Notes: a model not told the origin generated them from the sequence alone. Positions 1-5,180 are shown, counted from the stretch's first letter. The stretch: DNA of 5,180 bases from Thermohalobaculum sp035512995 (GCA_035512995.1 DATKCY010000091.1:1-5180), one strand, 5' to 3'. Translations and numbers: made by a program.

Positions 1-1
1 C

Positions 2-124
2 AGCGCGGTCGCGGCGGCGACGCCGACCGAGTCGGACAACCGCTTCATCTCGGGCCTGATCCGCGCGCTCGACACCTTCGCGCTCAACTGGGGCAGCCGG
101 AACCCGCGCAAGCCGCGCCGCTGA
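2..124 (+). CDS. C-terminal end of an unrecognised protein (5' part outside window)
   Basis: An open frame enters from the left edge and ends at TGA 122-124, giving 40 residues. Nearly all of its codons end in G or C, as in the confirmed genes of this window, which supports real coding. The tail starts with an Ala/Thr/Pro-rich stretch, then has a short amphipathic-looking segment around NRFISGLIRALDTFALNWG, and ends in a basic tail (RNPRKPRR). I do not recognise the family and assign no function. It lies 177 bp upstream of dppA on the same strand. That gap carries strong secondary structure, so it is probably a separate transcription unit, although read-through into dppA cannot be excluded. 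The real length and start are outside the window. Confidence 0.6.
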   Translation, partial: SAVAAATPTESDNRFISGLIRALDTFALNWGSRNPRKPRR

Positions 125-185
125 CGCCGGGCTCGGGGCAGAGCCGGCCCGGGCGCACGCCGCGGGGCGGGAGCAGCTTCGCTCG

Positions 186-225
186 CGATGGCGGGATGCG
201 GGTTCACTTCCCGCTCGCGCCATCG
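186..225. repeat. Nested inverted repeat upstream of dppA
   Basis: An outer perfect 8-bp stem pairs CGATGGCG (186-193) with CGCCATCG (218-225). Inside it a 5-bp stem pairs GCGGG (198-202) with CCCGC (210-214) around the loop TTCACTT. The arms are separated by small internal loops (GGAT and TCG). No T tract follows, so it is not a standard intrinsic terminator. It could end the upstream transcript in a factor-assisted way, be part of the dppA leader, or act as an operator-like palindrome. The pairing is directly seen; the role is not known. Confidence 0.5.
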
Positions 226-231
226 TATGCG
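203..231 (+). promoter_or_regulatory. Weak candidate promoter for the dpp operon
   Basis: TTCACT at 203-208 matches the -35 consensus TTGACA at 4 of 6 positions, and TATGCG at 226-231 matches TATAAT at its first three positions. The spacing is 17 nt, which is ideal. The match is weak, and promoters of GC-rich alphaproteobacteria often fit the consensus poorly, so this is only the best candidate found by eye. It overlaps the nested inverted repeat at 186-225: the -35 box lies in the inner loop, so a protein bound to that repeat or its extrusion would affect it. Confidence 0.2.
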
Positions 232-240
232 TGATGCCAG

Positions 241-262
241 GCGCGCGGTAGAGTCCGCGCGC
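241..262 (+). repeat. GC-rich hairpin in the dppA leader
   Basis: GCGCGCGG (241-248) pairs perfectly with CCGCGCGC (255-262) across the loop TAGAGT, giving an 8-bp all-GC stem. It ends 25 nt before the Shine-Dalgarno sequence of dppA, so it would lie in the 5' untranslated region of any transcript starting upstream of it. It lacks a downstream T tract. It could protect the mRNA 5' end or be a remnant of regulation; no known riboswitch or GcvB-type pairing site was recognised. Confidence 0.5.
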
Positions 263-287
263 GACCATCACTGCCAACGAAACTGCC

Positions 288-295
288 AAGGGAGG
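288..295 (+). promoter_or_regulatory. Ribosome binding site of dppA
   Basis: AAGGGAGG at 288-295 contains GGAGG at 291-295, six bases before the ATG at 302. This strong, well-spaced site decides the dppA start at 302 rather than the upstream in-frame ATG at 188, which would add 38 residues of basic, non-signal-like sequence in front of a good signal peptide. Confidence 0.85.
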
Positions 296-301
296 CACCC
301 C

Positions 302-1900
302 ATGACCCCGATCATGCGCGCGGCACTCGCGGGCGTCGCGCTGACCGCCCTCTCCGTGGGCGCCGCCGACGCGAAGACCCTGGTCTTCTGCTCGGAAGGC
401 TCGCCGGAGGGCTTCGACCCCTCGCTCTACACCGCCGGCACGACCTTCGACGCCTCGTCGCGCCAGGTGTTCGACGGCCTCGTCCAGTTCAAGCGGGGCA
501 CGACCGAGCTCGAGCCGGGCGTGGCCGAGAGCTGGGAGGTCTCGGAGGACGGCAAGCAGTACACCTTCACGCTGCGCGACGACGTCCAGTTCCACTCGAC
601 CGACTACTTCACGCCGACCCGGCCGCTCAACGCCGACGACGTGATCTTCTCGTTCGACCGCCAGCTCAGCGAGGACAACCCCTACCACCAGTACGTGCAG
701 GGCGCGGCCTGGGAGTACTTCAACTCGATGTCGATGCCCGACCTGATCGAGGCGATCGAGAAGGTCGACGACAAGACGGTGCGATTCAACCTGACCCGGC
801 CCGAGGCTCCGTTCCTCGCGAACATGGGCATGGACTTCGCCTCGATCCAGTCGAAGGAGTACGCCGACCAGCTCGCCGAATCCGGCAACATGGAGCAGAT
901 GAACCAGCAGCCGATCGGCACCGGCCCGTTCAAGTTCGTGAACTATCAGCCGGACGCGGTCATCCGTTACCAGGCGCACCCCGAGTACTGGGCCGGCAAG
1001 GCGCCGATCGACGACCTGGTGTTCGCGATCACGCCCGACGCCTCGGTCCGCTACCAGAAGCTGCAGGCGGGCGAGTGCCACGTGATGCCCTACCCGAACC
1101 CCGCCGACGTCGAGGCGATGCAGGCGGACGAGAACATCGAGGTGCTCGAGCAGGAGGGTCTGAACGTCGGCTATCTGGCCTACAACACGACCATCGAGCC
1201 GTTCGACAACCCGCGGGTGCGCAAGGCGCTCAACATGGCGATCAACAAGCAGGCGATCCTGGACTCCGTCTTCCAGGGCGCGGGCAAGATCGCCAAGAAC
1301 CCGATCCCGCCGACCATCTGGTCCTACAACGAGGAGGTCGAGGACGATCCCTACGATCCCGAGCAGGCCGAGCAGATCCTCGAGGAGGAGGGCGTGACCG
1401 ACCTCTCGATGGAGATCTGGGCGATGCCCGTGCAGCGGCCCTACAACCCGAACGCGCGGCGCATGGCAGAGCTGATCCAGGAGGATCTGCGCAAGATCGG
1501 CGTCGACAGCGAGATCGTGAGCTACGAGTGGGCCGAGTACCTCGAGCGCTCGAAGGAGGTCGACCGCGAGGGGGCCGTGCTGCTCGGCTGGACCGGCGAC
1601 AACGGCGATCCGGACAACTTCCTCGCCGTGCTGCTCGGCTGCGATGCGGTCGGCGGCGCCAACCGCGCGCAGTGGTGCCACCAGCCGTTCGAGGACCTGA
1701 TCCAGCAGGCCAAGGTCGAGTCCGACCGCGAGAAGCGGACCGAGCTCTACAAGGAGGCGCAGGTCGTCTTCAAGGAGCAGGCGCCGTGGGCGACCATCGC
1801 GCACTCGGTCGTGTTCAAGCCGGTCCGCAAGGAGGTCGAGGACTTCAGGATCGACCCGTTCGGCGGCCACCCCTTCTACGGGGTCGACCTGGCGGAGTAG
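302..1900 (+). CDS. dppA: Periplasmic dipeptide-binding protein DppA
   Basis: A 532-residue precursor, close to the 535 of E. coli DppA, of the SBP family 5 (peptide/nickel) solute-binding proteins. Residues 1-24 form a Sec signal peptide: Met-Arg near the start, an Ala/Leu/Val core, and probable cleavage after ADA-24 before KTLVFCSEG. Near-identical stretches to E. coli DppA, recalled from memory, include CSEGSPEGFDP, LNADDVIFSFDRQ, TPDASVRYQKLQ, MPYPNPAD, WAMPVQRPYNPNARRMAE and GWTGDNGDPDNF. The four cysteines (30, 259, 447, 459) correspond to the two disulfides known in E. coli DppA. Arg379 (mature 355) and Asp433 (mature 409) match the residues that hold the peptide carboxylate and amino groups. 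It should therefore bind di- or tripeptides in the periplasm and deliver them to DppBC. It is the first gene of the operon and is separated from dppB by a hairpin array. A heme-binding role, known for E. coli DppA, is possible but not shown. Confidence 0.95.
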   Translation: MTPIMRAALAGVALTALSVGAADAKTLVFCSEGSPEGFDPSLYTAGTTFDASSRQVFDGLVQFKRGTTELEPGVAESWEVSEDGKQYTFTLRDDVQFHSTDYFTPTRPLNADDVIFSFDRQLSEDNPYHQYVQGAAWEYFNSMSMPDLIEAIEKVDDKTVRFNLTRPEAPFLANMGMDFASIQSKEYADQLAESGNMEQMNQQPIGTGPFKFVNYQPDAVIRYQAHPEYWAGKAPIDDLVFAITPDASVRYQKLQAGECHVMPYPNPADVEAMQADENIEVLEQEGLNVGYLAYNTTIEPFDNPRVRKALNMAINKQAILDSVFQGAGKIAKNPIPPTIWSYNEEVEDDPYDPEQAEQILEEEGVTDLSMEIWAMPVQRPYNPNARRMAELIQEDLRKIGVDSEIVSYEWAEYLERSKEVDREGAVLLGWTGDNGDPDNFLAVLLGCDAVGGANRAQWCHQPFEDLIQQAKVESDREKRTELYKEAQVVFKEQAPWATIAHSVVFKPVRKEVEDFRIDPFGGHPFYGVDLAE

Positions 1901-1914
1901 GGCCTCGCGACACG

Positions 1915-1939
1915 GGGCCGGCGGCGCGTCCGCCGGTCC
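1915..1939 (+). repeat. Hairpin 1 of the dppA-dppB array
   Basis: CCGGCGG (1918-1924) pairs with CCGCCGG (1930-1936) around the loop CGCGT. The stem extends outward by one G-U and two G-C pairs, giving 10 bp in RNA over 1915-1939. It begins 14 nt after the dppA stop, where it could block 3'-to-5' exonucleases from entering dppA. There is no T tract after it. Confidence 0.6.
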
Positions 1940-1951
1940 GCTTCAGTCGCT

Positions 1952-2018
1952 GTCCCGGGCTTGACCCGGGACCCCCTTCGGCTCAGACCGAAGGAGGCCC
2001 CGGCTCGGGGGCCGGGGC
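1952..2018 (+). repeat. Three tandem hairpins with an alphaproteobacterial-type extragenic repeat core
   Basis: Three perfect stems follow each other with 2-nt gaps. At 1952-1972, GTCCCGGG pairs with CCCGGGAC (8 bp, loop CTTGA). At 1975-1994, CCTTCGG pairs with CCGAAGG (7 bp, 6-nt loop). At 1997-2018, GCCCCGGC pairs with GCCGGGGC (8 bp, 6-nt loop). The first resembles the CCCGGGCTTGACCCGGG repeats that I recall from between genes in many alphaproteobacterial genomes, so this is probably a REP-like dispersed element. No poly-T follows, so strong intrinsic termination is not expected. In the E. coli malE-malF gap, REP hairpins stabilise the binding-protein mRNA relative to the permease mRNA; the same role here is an inference. 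Confidence 0.6.
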
Positions 2019-2091
2019 AGCGCAGGCTGCGGGGCTGACGCCCGTCTCTGCGCCGGCGCCCGTCCAGCCAGAGGGAGCCCGAGACCCGCCG

Positions 2092-3099
2092 ATGCTCCGC
2101 TTCCTGCTCACCCGGGTCGGCCTGCTGATCCCGACCTTCATCGGGGTCACGATCATCTCGTTCGCTTTCATCCGGCTCCTGCCGGGCGACCCGATCATCC
2201 TGCTCGCCGGCGAGCGGGGGATGACCGAGGAGCGCTATGCCGAGCTGCTGCAGGTCTACGGCTACGACCGGCCGATCGTGGTGCAGTACCTCGACTATCT
2301 CTGGGGTATCCTGCAGGGCGACCTCGGCAATTCGATCGTCACCAAGCGCCCGGTGCTCGAGGAGTTCCTGACGCTCTTCCCGGCGACGATCGAGCTGGGG
2401 CTTTGCGCCATCGTGTTTGCGGTCGCGCTCGGCATCCCGATGGGCGTGCTGGCCGCCGTCAAGCGCGGCTCCTTCATCGACCAGGCGATCATGTCGACCG
2501 CGCTCGTCGGCTACTCGATGCCGATCTTCTGGTGGGGCCTGCTGCTCATCATCTTCTTCTCGGGCATCCTGCAATGGACGCCGGTCTCGGGGCGCATCTC
2601 GCTGATGTACTACTTCCCCGGCGGCACGGGCTTCATGCTGATCGACTCCCTCCTCTCGGGACAGGCGGGGGCGTTCCGCTCGGCGGTCAGCCACCTGGTG
2701 CTGCCGGCGCTCGTGCTCGGCACGATCCCGCTCGCGGTGATCGCGCGCCAGACCCGCTCGGCGATGCTCGAGGTGCTGAGCGAGGACTACGTGCGCACCG
2801 CGCGCGCCAAGGGCCTGCCGCCGCGCCGCGTGGTCGGCCTGCACGCGCTGCGGAACGCGCTGATCCCGGTCATCACGGTGATCGGCCTCCAGGTCGGCGT
2901 GCTGCTCGCCGGCGCCATCCTGACCGAGACGATCTTCTCCTGGCCCGGCATCGGCAAGTGGATGGTCGATTCCGTCTTCAAGCGCGACTATCCGGTCGTG
3001 CAGGGAGGCCTGCTGCTGATCGCCGGCATCGTGATGGTCGTGAACCTGTTCGTCGACGTGCTCTACGGGCTCGTCAATCCCCGCATCCGCCGGCACTGA
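2092..3099 (+). CDS. dppB: Dipeptide ABC transporter permease DppB
   Basis: A 335-residue inner-membrane protein of the binding-protein-dependent transport permease family, aligning end to end with E. coli DppB as I recall it. About six membrane segments can be read: roughly 9-30, 100-122, 136-160, 202-219, 257-277 and 305-327. The first ends in LLPGDP, and the N-terminal region contains the AGERG motif typical of DppB/OppB permeases. The cytoplasmic EAA loop that docks on the ATPase is at about 231-259 (EDYVRTARAKG, then HALRNALIP). TETIFSWPGIG and DYPVVQGG are family hallmarks. With DppC it forms the translocation channel. The start at 2092 is set by similarity (MLRFLLTRVGLLIPTFIG). Its nearest Shine-Dalgarno-like sequence, GAGGGAG at 2071-2077, is 14 nt away, longer than optimal, so initiation may be weak. 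Frame extension upstream to 1075 is only an antiparallel-looking shadow through dppA. Confidence 0.95.
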   Translation: MLRFLLTRVGLLIPTFIGVTIISFAFIRLLPGDPIILLAGERGMTEERYAELLQVYGYDRPIVVQYLDYLWGILQGDLGNSIVTKRPVLEEFLTLFPATIELGLCAIVFAVALGIPMGVLAAVKRGSFIDQAIMSTALVGYSMPIFWWGLLLIIFFSGILQWTPVSGRISLMYYFPGGTGFMLIDSLLSGQAGAFRSAVSHLVLPALVLGTIPLAVIARQTRSAMLEVLSEDYVRTARAKGLPPRRVVGLHALRNALIPVITVIGLQVGVLLAGAILTETIFSWPGIGKWMVDSVFKRDYPVVQGGLLLIAGIVMVVNLFVDVLYGLVNPRIRRH

Positions 3100-3109
3100 G
3101 GGCTCGGAC

Positions 3110-4051
3110 ATGGTCCACACGGAGGCGCAGGAGGCCGAGCGGGGCACGGCCGGGCTGACCGGCACCCCGCCCGCACGCGTCAGCCCGCGCCGCGCGATGC
3201 TGGCCGAGTTCTGGCACTACTTCGCCGAGAACAAGGGCGCGGTGATGGGCCTCGTCGTGTTCGTGCTGATGATCCTCGTCGCGCTGACGGCGCCGCTCAT
3301 CGCGCCGCACCAGCCCTACCTGCAGTACCGCGACGCGCTCCTGCTGCCGCCCGTCTGGGAGGAGGGGGGGAGCTGGACCTTCCCGCTCGGCACCGACGCG
3401 GTCGGACGCGACATGCTCTCGCGGCTGATCTACGGCTCGCGCTTCTCGCTCTTCATCGGCCTCGTCGTGGTCACGCTGTCGCTGACCGGCGGCATCCTGA
3501 TGGGGCTGATCGCGGGCTTCTTCCGCGGCTGGGCCGACGTCCTCATCATGCGCGTGATGGACGTGATCCTCGCCTTCCCGTCGCTCCTGCTCGCGCTCGT
3601 GCTGGTCGCGATTCTCGGACCCGGGCTGATCAACGCGATGATCGCGATCTCGCTCGTGCTGCAGCCGCACTTCGTGCGCCTGACCCGCGCCTCGGTGCTG
3701 AGCGAGCGGGGCAAGGACTACGTGATAGCCGCCCGCGTCGCGGGGGCCGGATCGATGCGGCTGATGACGCGGACGATCCTGCCGAACTGCCTGGCGCCGC
3801 TGATCGTGCAGGCGACGCTCTCGTTCTCGACCGCGATCCTCGACGCGGCGGCGCTCGGGTTCCTCGGCATGGGCGCGCAGCCGCCGACTCCCGAATGGGG
3901 CACGATGCTGGCCGAGGCGCGCGAGTTCATCCTGCGCGCCTGGTGGGTCGTGACCTTCCCGGGCCTCGCGATCCTCGTCACCGTGCTCGCCATCAACCTC
4001 GTCGGCGACGGCCTGCGCGACGCGCTCGACCCGAAGCTGAAGAGGTCCTGA
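3110..4051 (+). CDS. dppC: Dipeptide ABC transporter permease DppC
   Basis: A 313-residue inner-membrane permease partnering DppB; E. coli DppC has 300. After a hydrophilic N-terminal tail of about 32 residues comes FWHYFAENKGAV, then the first membrane segment (about 44-64). The family signature LGTDAVGRDMLSRLIYGSR is at 93-111, the second segment at about 112-136, and the EAA loop at about 203-226 (DYVIAARVAGAGSMR to ILPN). GFLGMGAQPPTPEWGTML and the C-terminal GDGLRDALDPKLK are nearly the same as in E. coli DppC. It starts 10 nt after dppB, with GAGGG at 3098-3102 overlapping the dppB stop as a modest ribosome binding site, which implies coupling. An internal Met30 (just before the conserved LAEFWHYF) could be an alternative start, but it would shorten the tail below the E. 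coli length. Confidence 0.95.
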   Translation: MVHTEAQEAERGTAGLTGTPPARVSPRRAMLAEFWHYFAENKGAVMGLVVFVLMILVALTAPLIAPHQPYLQYRDALLLPPVWEEGGSWTFPLGTDAVGRDMLSRLIYGSRFSLFIGLVVVTLSLTGGILMGLIAGFFRGWADVLIMRVMDVILAFPSLLLALVLVAILGPGLINAMIAISLVLQPHFVRLTRASVLSERGKDYVIAARVAGAGSMRLMTRTILPNCLAPLIVQATLSFSTAILDAAALGFLGMGAQPPTPEWGTMLAEAREFILRAWWVVTFPGLAILVTVLAINLVGDGLRDALDPKLKRS

Positions 4052-5046
4052 TGGCGCTGCTCGAGATCGACAACCTGACGGTCGAGTTCAAGACGGCGCA
4101 AGGGTCGCTCCGCGCCGTCGACCAGGTCTCGCTCAGCGTCGACCGGGGCGAGATCGTTGCGATCGTCGGCGAGTCGGGGTCGGGCAAATCGGTCGCGATG
4201 CTCGCCGTCATGGGCCTCCTGCCCTGGACGGCGACCGTGACCGCCGACCGCATGGAGTTCGACGGCACCGACCTGCGCACCCTCTCCGACCGGCAGCGCC
4301 GGCGGATCATCGGCGCCGACATGGCGATGATCTTCCAGGAGCCGATGAGCTCGCTCAATCCCTGCTTCACCGTCAGCTTCCAGCTGACCGAGGCGATGCG
4401 CTTCCACACCGACCTCAACCGCCGGCAGCGCCGCGCACGCGCGATCGAGCTGCTCGATCTCGTCGGCATCCCGGAGCCGAAGCGCCGGCTCGGCGCCTTC
4501 CCGCACCAGCTCTCGGGCGGCATGAACCAGCGCGTGATGATCGCGATGGCGCTCGCCTGCGAGCCGAAGCTCCTGATCGCCGACGAGCCGACGACCGCGC
4601 TCGATGTGACCATCCAGGCGCAGATCCTCGAGCTGCTGGTCCGGCTCCAGCGCGAGATGGGGATGACGCTGCTCCTGATCACGCACGACATGGGCGTCGT
4701 CGCCGAGACCGCCGAGCGCGTGGTCGTGCAGTACGCGGGCCAGCAGGTCGAGGCGCAGGAGGTCGGCGCGCTGTTCGACGACCCGCACCATCCCTATACG
4801 GCGGCACTGCTGGCCGCCCTGCCCGAGCGCGCGACCGACCGCCTGCTGCCCTCGATCCCGGGCGTGGTGCCGGGGCTCGCGGACAGACCGCAGGGCTGCC
4901 TCTTCAGCCCGCGCTGCCGCTTCGCGACCGAGCATTGCAAGGCGGTCGTGCCCCCGCACCAGTCGGCCGAACTCGGCCGCGCGCTCTGCCACTACCCGCT
5001 GATCGCGGGCGTGCCCCAGAACCACCCGGAGGTGGAGGTCGCATGA
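4051..5046 (+). CDS. dppD: Dipeptide ABC transporter ATP-binding protein DppD
   Basis: A 331-residue cytoplasmic ATPase (E. coli DppD has 327). Walker A GESGSGKS is at 40-47, the Q-loop glutamine at 96 in IFQEPMSSLNP, the ABC signature LSGGMNQR at 154-161, Walker B LLIADE at 174-179 with catalytic Glu179, the D-loop ALD at 183-185 and the switch His212 in ITHD. All catalytic parts are intact. The C-terminal oligopeptide-transporter domain begins near PHHPYTAALLAALP (245-258). It contains four cysteines, C283, C289, C296 and C313, in the pattern that binds a [4Fe-4S] cluster in studied peptide-transporter ATPases. The ATG at 4051 shares its A with the dppC stop TGA (4049-4051), and AGAGG at 4041-4045 gives good spacing, so translation is coupled. 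DppD normally pairs with DppF; an insertion sequence begins immediately after the stop, so the partner is not seen here. Confidence 0.95.
   Translation: MALLEIDNLTVEFKTAQGSLRAVDQVSLSVDRGEIVAIVGESGSGKSVAMLAVMGLLPWTATVTADRMEFDGTDLRTLSDRQRRRIIGADMAMIFQEPMSSLNPCFTVSFQLTEAMRFHTDLNRRQRRARAIELLDLVGIPEPKRRLGAFPHQLSGGMNQRVMIAMALACEPKLLIADEPTTALDVTIQAQILELLVRLQREMGMTLLLITHDMGVVAETAERVVVQYAGQQVEAQEVGALFDDPHHPYTAALLAALPERATDRLLPSIPGVVPGLADRPQGCLFSPRCRFATEHCKAVVPPHQSAELGRALCHYPLIAGVPQNHPEVEVA
5028..5038 (+). promoter_or_regulatory. Double ribosome binding site for a gene after dppD (expected dppF)
   Basis: GGAGGTGGAGG sits inside the last codons of dppD, with two GGAGG cores at 5028-5032 and 5034-5038. 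The second is 4 nt and the first 10 nt before ATG 5043-5045, which overlaps the dppD stop as ATGA. This is a typical arrangement for translational coupling to a following gene, and dppF is expected there from the family's usual gene order. Confidence 0.6.
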
Positions 5047-5057
5047 GACAGCCTGTG
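5043..5057 (+). pseudogene. dppF: Remnant start of the expected dppF, cut off by an insertion sequence
   Basis: ATG 5043-5045 overlaps the dppD stop and has strong ribosome binding sites. The reading frame continues as MRQPVSTT and stays open to the window edge, but beyond the first few codons it is the antisense of a transposase and contains nothing like the expected early DppF segment (a beta-strand leading to Walker A). At most about five native codons remain before the insertion. The assignment to dppF rests on operon order only, since too little protein is left to identify. If the insertion boundary lies at 5043-5046, no native codon may remain at all. Confidence 0.4.
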
Positions 5058-5061
5058 TCAA
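5056..5061 (-). promoter_or_regulatory. Outward-facing -35 box at the insertion-sequence end
   Basis: On the minus strand the bases 5061 to 5056 read TTGACA, a perfect -35 consensus, overlapping the transposase stop and pointing out of the element. In IS110-type elements, joining the two ends in the excised circle can create a promoter from a -35 box in one end and a -10 box in the other, which drives the bridge RNA and transposase. At the present site no -10 sequence lies 16-18 nt downstream (the region reads into the GC-rich dppD end), so it should be silent here. Confidence 0.45.
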
Positions 5062-5180
5062 CCACCAGCCAGAGGAGCAGCATGTCTGGCGGGGTTGTAG
5101 GGGGTTTGGTCCTGCCAGGCGCGCCAGAGGACGCGGGTCCATGCGCGGCCGAGGATGCGGATGGCGTGCGGGTGGCGGCA
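5058..5180 (-). CDS. IS110-family transposase, C-terminal 40 residues (N-terminal part outside window)
   Basis: Read on the minus strand, the frame enters at 5180 and stops at TGA (TCA on the plus strand, 5058-5060). The residues HPHAIRILGRAW, VLWRAWQDQTPYNPARH and a short Gly-ending tail match the C-terminus I recall for many IS110-family (DEDD plus Tnp_20/transposase_20) proteins, especially those common in actinobacteria and alphaproteobacteria, which end in Arg-Ala-Trp, Trp-Arg-x-Trp-Gln-Asp and Tyr-Asn/Asp-Pro-Ala-Arg/Lys-His. The catalytic serine and the DEDD RuvC-like domain lie outside the window, so activity cannot be judged. The last ten codons are less GC-rich at third positions than the dpp genes, fitting foreign origin. 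The gene is convergent with dppD, and the two stops are 11 nt apart. Confidence 0.75.
   Translation of the reverse strand, partial: CRHPHAIRILGRAWTRVLWRAWQDQTPYNPARHAAPLAGG

Larger units (their letters stand above)
5047..5180 (-). mobile_element. IS110-like insertion sequence, transposase-stop end only
   Basis: The transposase C-terminus on the minus strand shows that an insertion sequence covers the right edge of the window. In the IS110 family one end of the element lies very close to the transposase stop, there are usually no long terminal inverted repeats, and target duplication is absent or tiny, so the border cannot be fixed from one side. It should lie between about 5043 and 5057. The other end, with the long non-coding segment that would encode the bridge RNA in IS110-group elements, is outside the window. 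The position at the dppD/dppF junction implies insertion into a formerly continuous operon. Confidence 0.7.

Noticed and set aside
188..301. N-terminal extension of dppA to the ATG at 188
   Set aside because: It would place 38 basic residues before an excellent signal peptide and lacks a ribosome binding site; ATG 302 has GGAGG six bases upstream.
1915..2018. Rho-independent terminator after dppA
   Set aside because: The stems are strong, but none is followed by a T tract. Full termination would also silence dppBCD, which have no obvious promoter of their own.
1075..2091. Long upstream extension of the dppB frame through dppA
   Set aside because: It reads dppA in the wrong frame as an Arg/Gly/Ala-rich sequence. 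Similarity to DppB starts exactly at the Met at 2092.
1876..3165. 429-codon open frame on the minus strand opposite dppB
   Set aside because: The translation is rich in Asp, Glu, Arg, His and Gln with no domain pattern, as expected for the antisense frame of a GC-rich membrane-protein gene. The plus-strand dppB is unambiguous.
3895..4050. Upstream extension of the dppD frame into dppC
   Set aside because: It overlaps the conserved DppC C-terminus in another frame; the ATG at 4051 has a ribosome binding site and matches the E. coli DppD N-terminus.
5038..5061. Hybrid promoter from the element end reading antisense into dppD
   Set aside because: TTGACA is present, but with a 17-nt spacer the -10 position reads CCTCCA, with no resemblance to TATAAT.
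3718..5142. 474-codon open frame on the minus strand opposite dppC/dppD, starting in the insertion sequence
   Set aside because: It is low-complexity (Arg, Asp, His, Leu), runs antisense to recognised dppC and dppD, and crosses the element border. It is a chance product of high GC content.
5043..5180. Plus-strand open frame from ATG 5043 to the window edge as a real DppF N-terminus
   Set aside because: The translated residues (Gly, Val, Ala, Pro-rich) do not resemble an ABC ATPase, while the opposite strand gives a recognisable transposase C-terminus.

Overview
The window is visibly GC-rich, and nearly every third codon position in its genes is G or C. Protein similarity recalled from memory (DppA, DppB, DppC and DppD of Escherichia coli) together with an extragenic repeat core of the type CCCGGGCTTGACCCGGG suggests an alphaproteobacterium, possibly of the Rhodospirillales or a relative. 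The lineage is an inference and was not tested.

Layout. Positions 2-124 hold the last 40 codons of an unrecognised plus-strand gene. A 177-bp gap (125-301) follows, with a nested inverted repeat and a GC-rich hairpin just before a strong ribosome binding site. Then comes a dipeptide ABC transporter operon on the plus strand: dppA (302-1900, periplasmic binding protein), a 191-bp gap filled with four consecutive hairpins, dppB (2092-3099, permease), dppC (3110-4051, permease) and dppD (4051-5046, ATPase). The last three are tightly packed: a 10-nt gap between dppB and dppC, and a 1-nt overlap between dppC and dppD.

In E. coli the next gene is dppF, the second ATPase. Here a double Shine-Dalgarno sequence and an ATG overlapping the dppD stop (ATGA at 5043-5046) show where such a gene would begin. 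About a dozen bases later the sequence becomes the 3' end of a minus-strand IS110-like transposase (5058-5180), whose C-terminus I recognise. The window ends inside this insertion sequence. The transporter operon therefore appears to have been interrupted at the dppD/dppF junction. Whether an intact dppF lies beyond the element cannot be seen.

How it works: DppA captures di- and tripeptides in the periplasm and delivers them to the DppB-DppC channel in the inner membrane. DppD, normally paired with DppF, powers import by ATP hydrolysis. Without DppF the transporter would need a substitute ATPase, a displaced dppF or a DppD homodimer. No unprecedented system is visible. The points most worth following are the IS110 insertion (with its expected bridge RNA outside the window) and the hairpin array between dppA and dppB. 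No gene-free stretch exceeds 300 bases. I saw no tRNA, rRNA or CRISPR.
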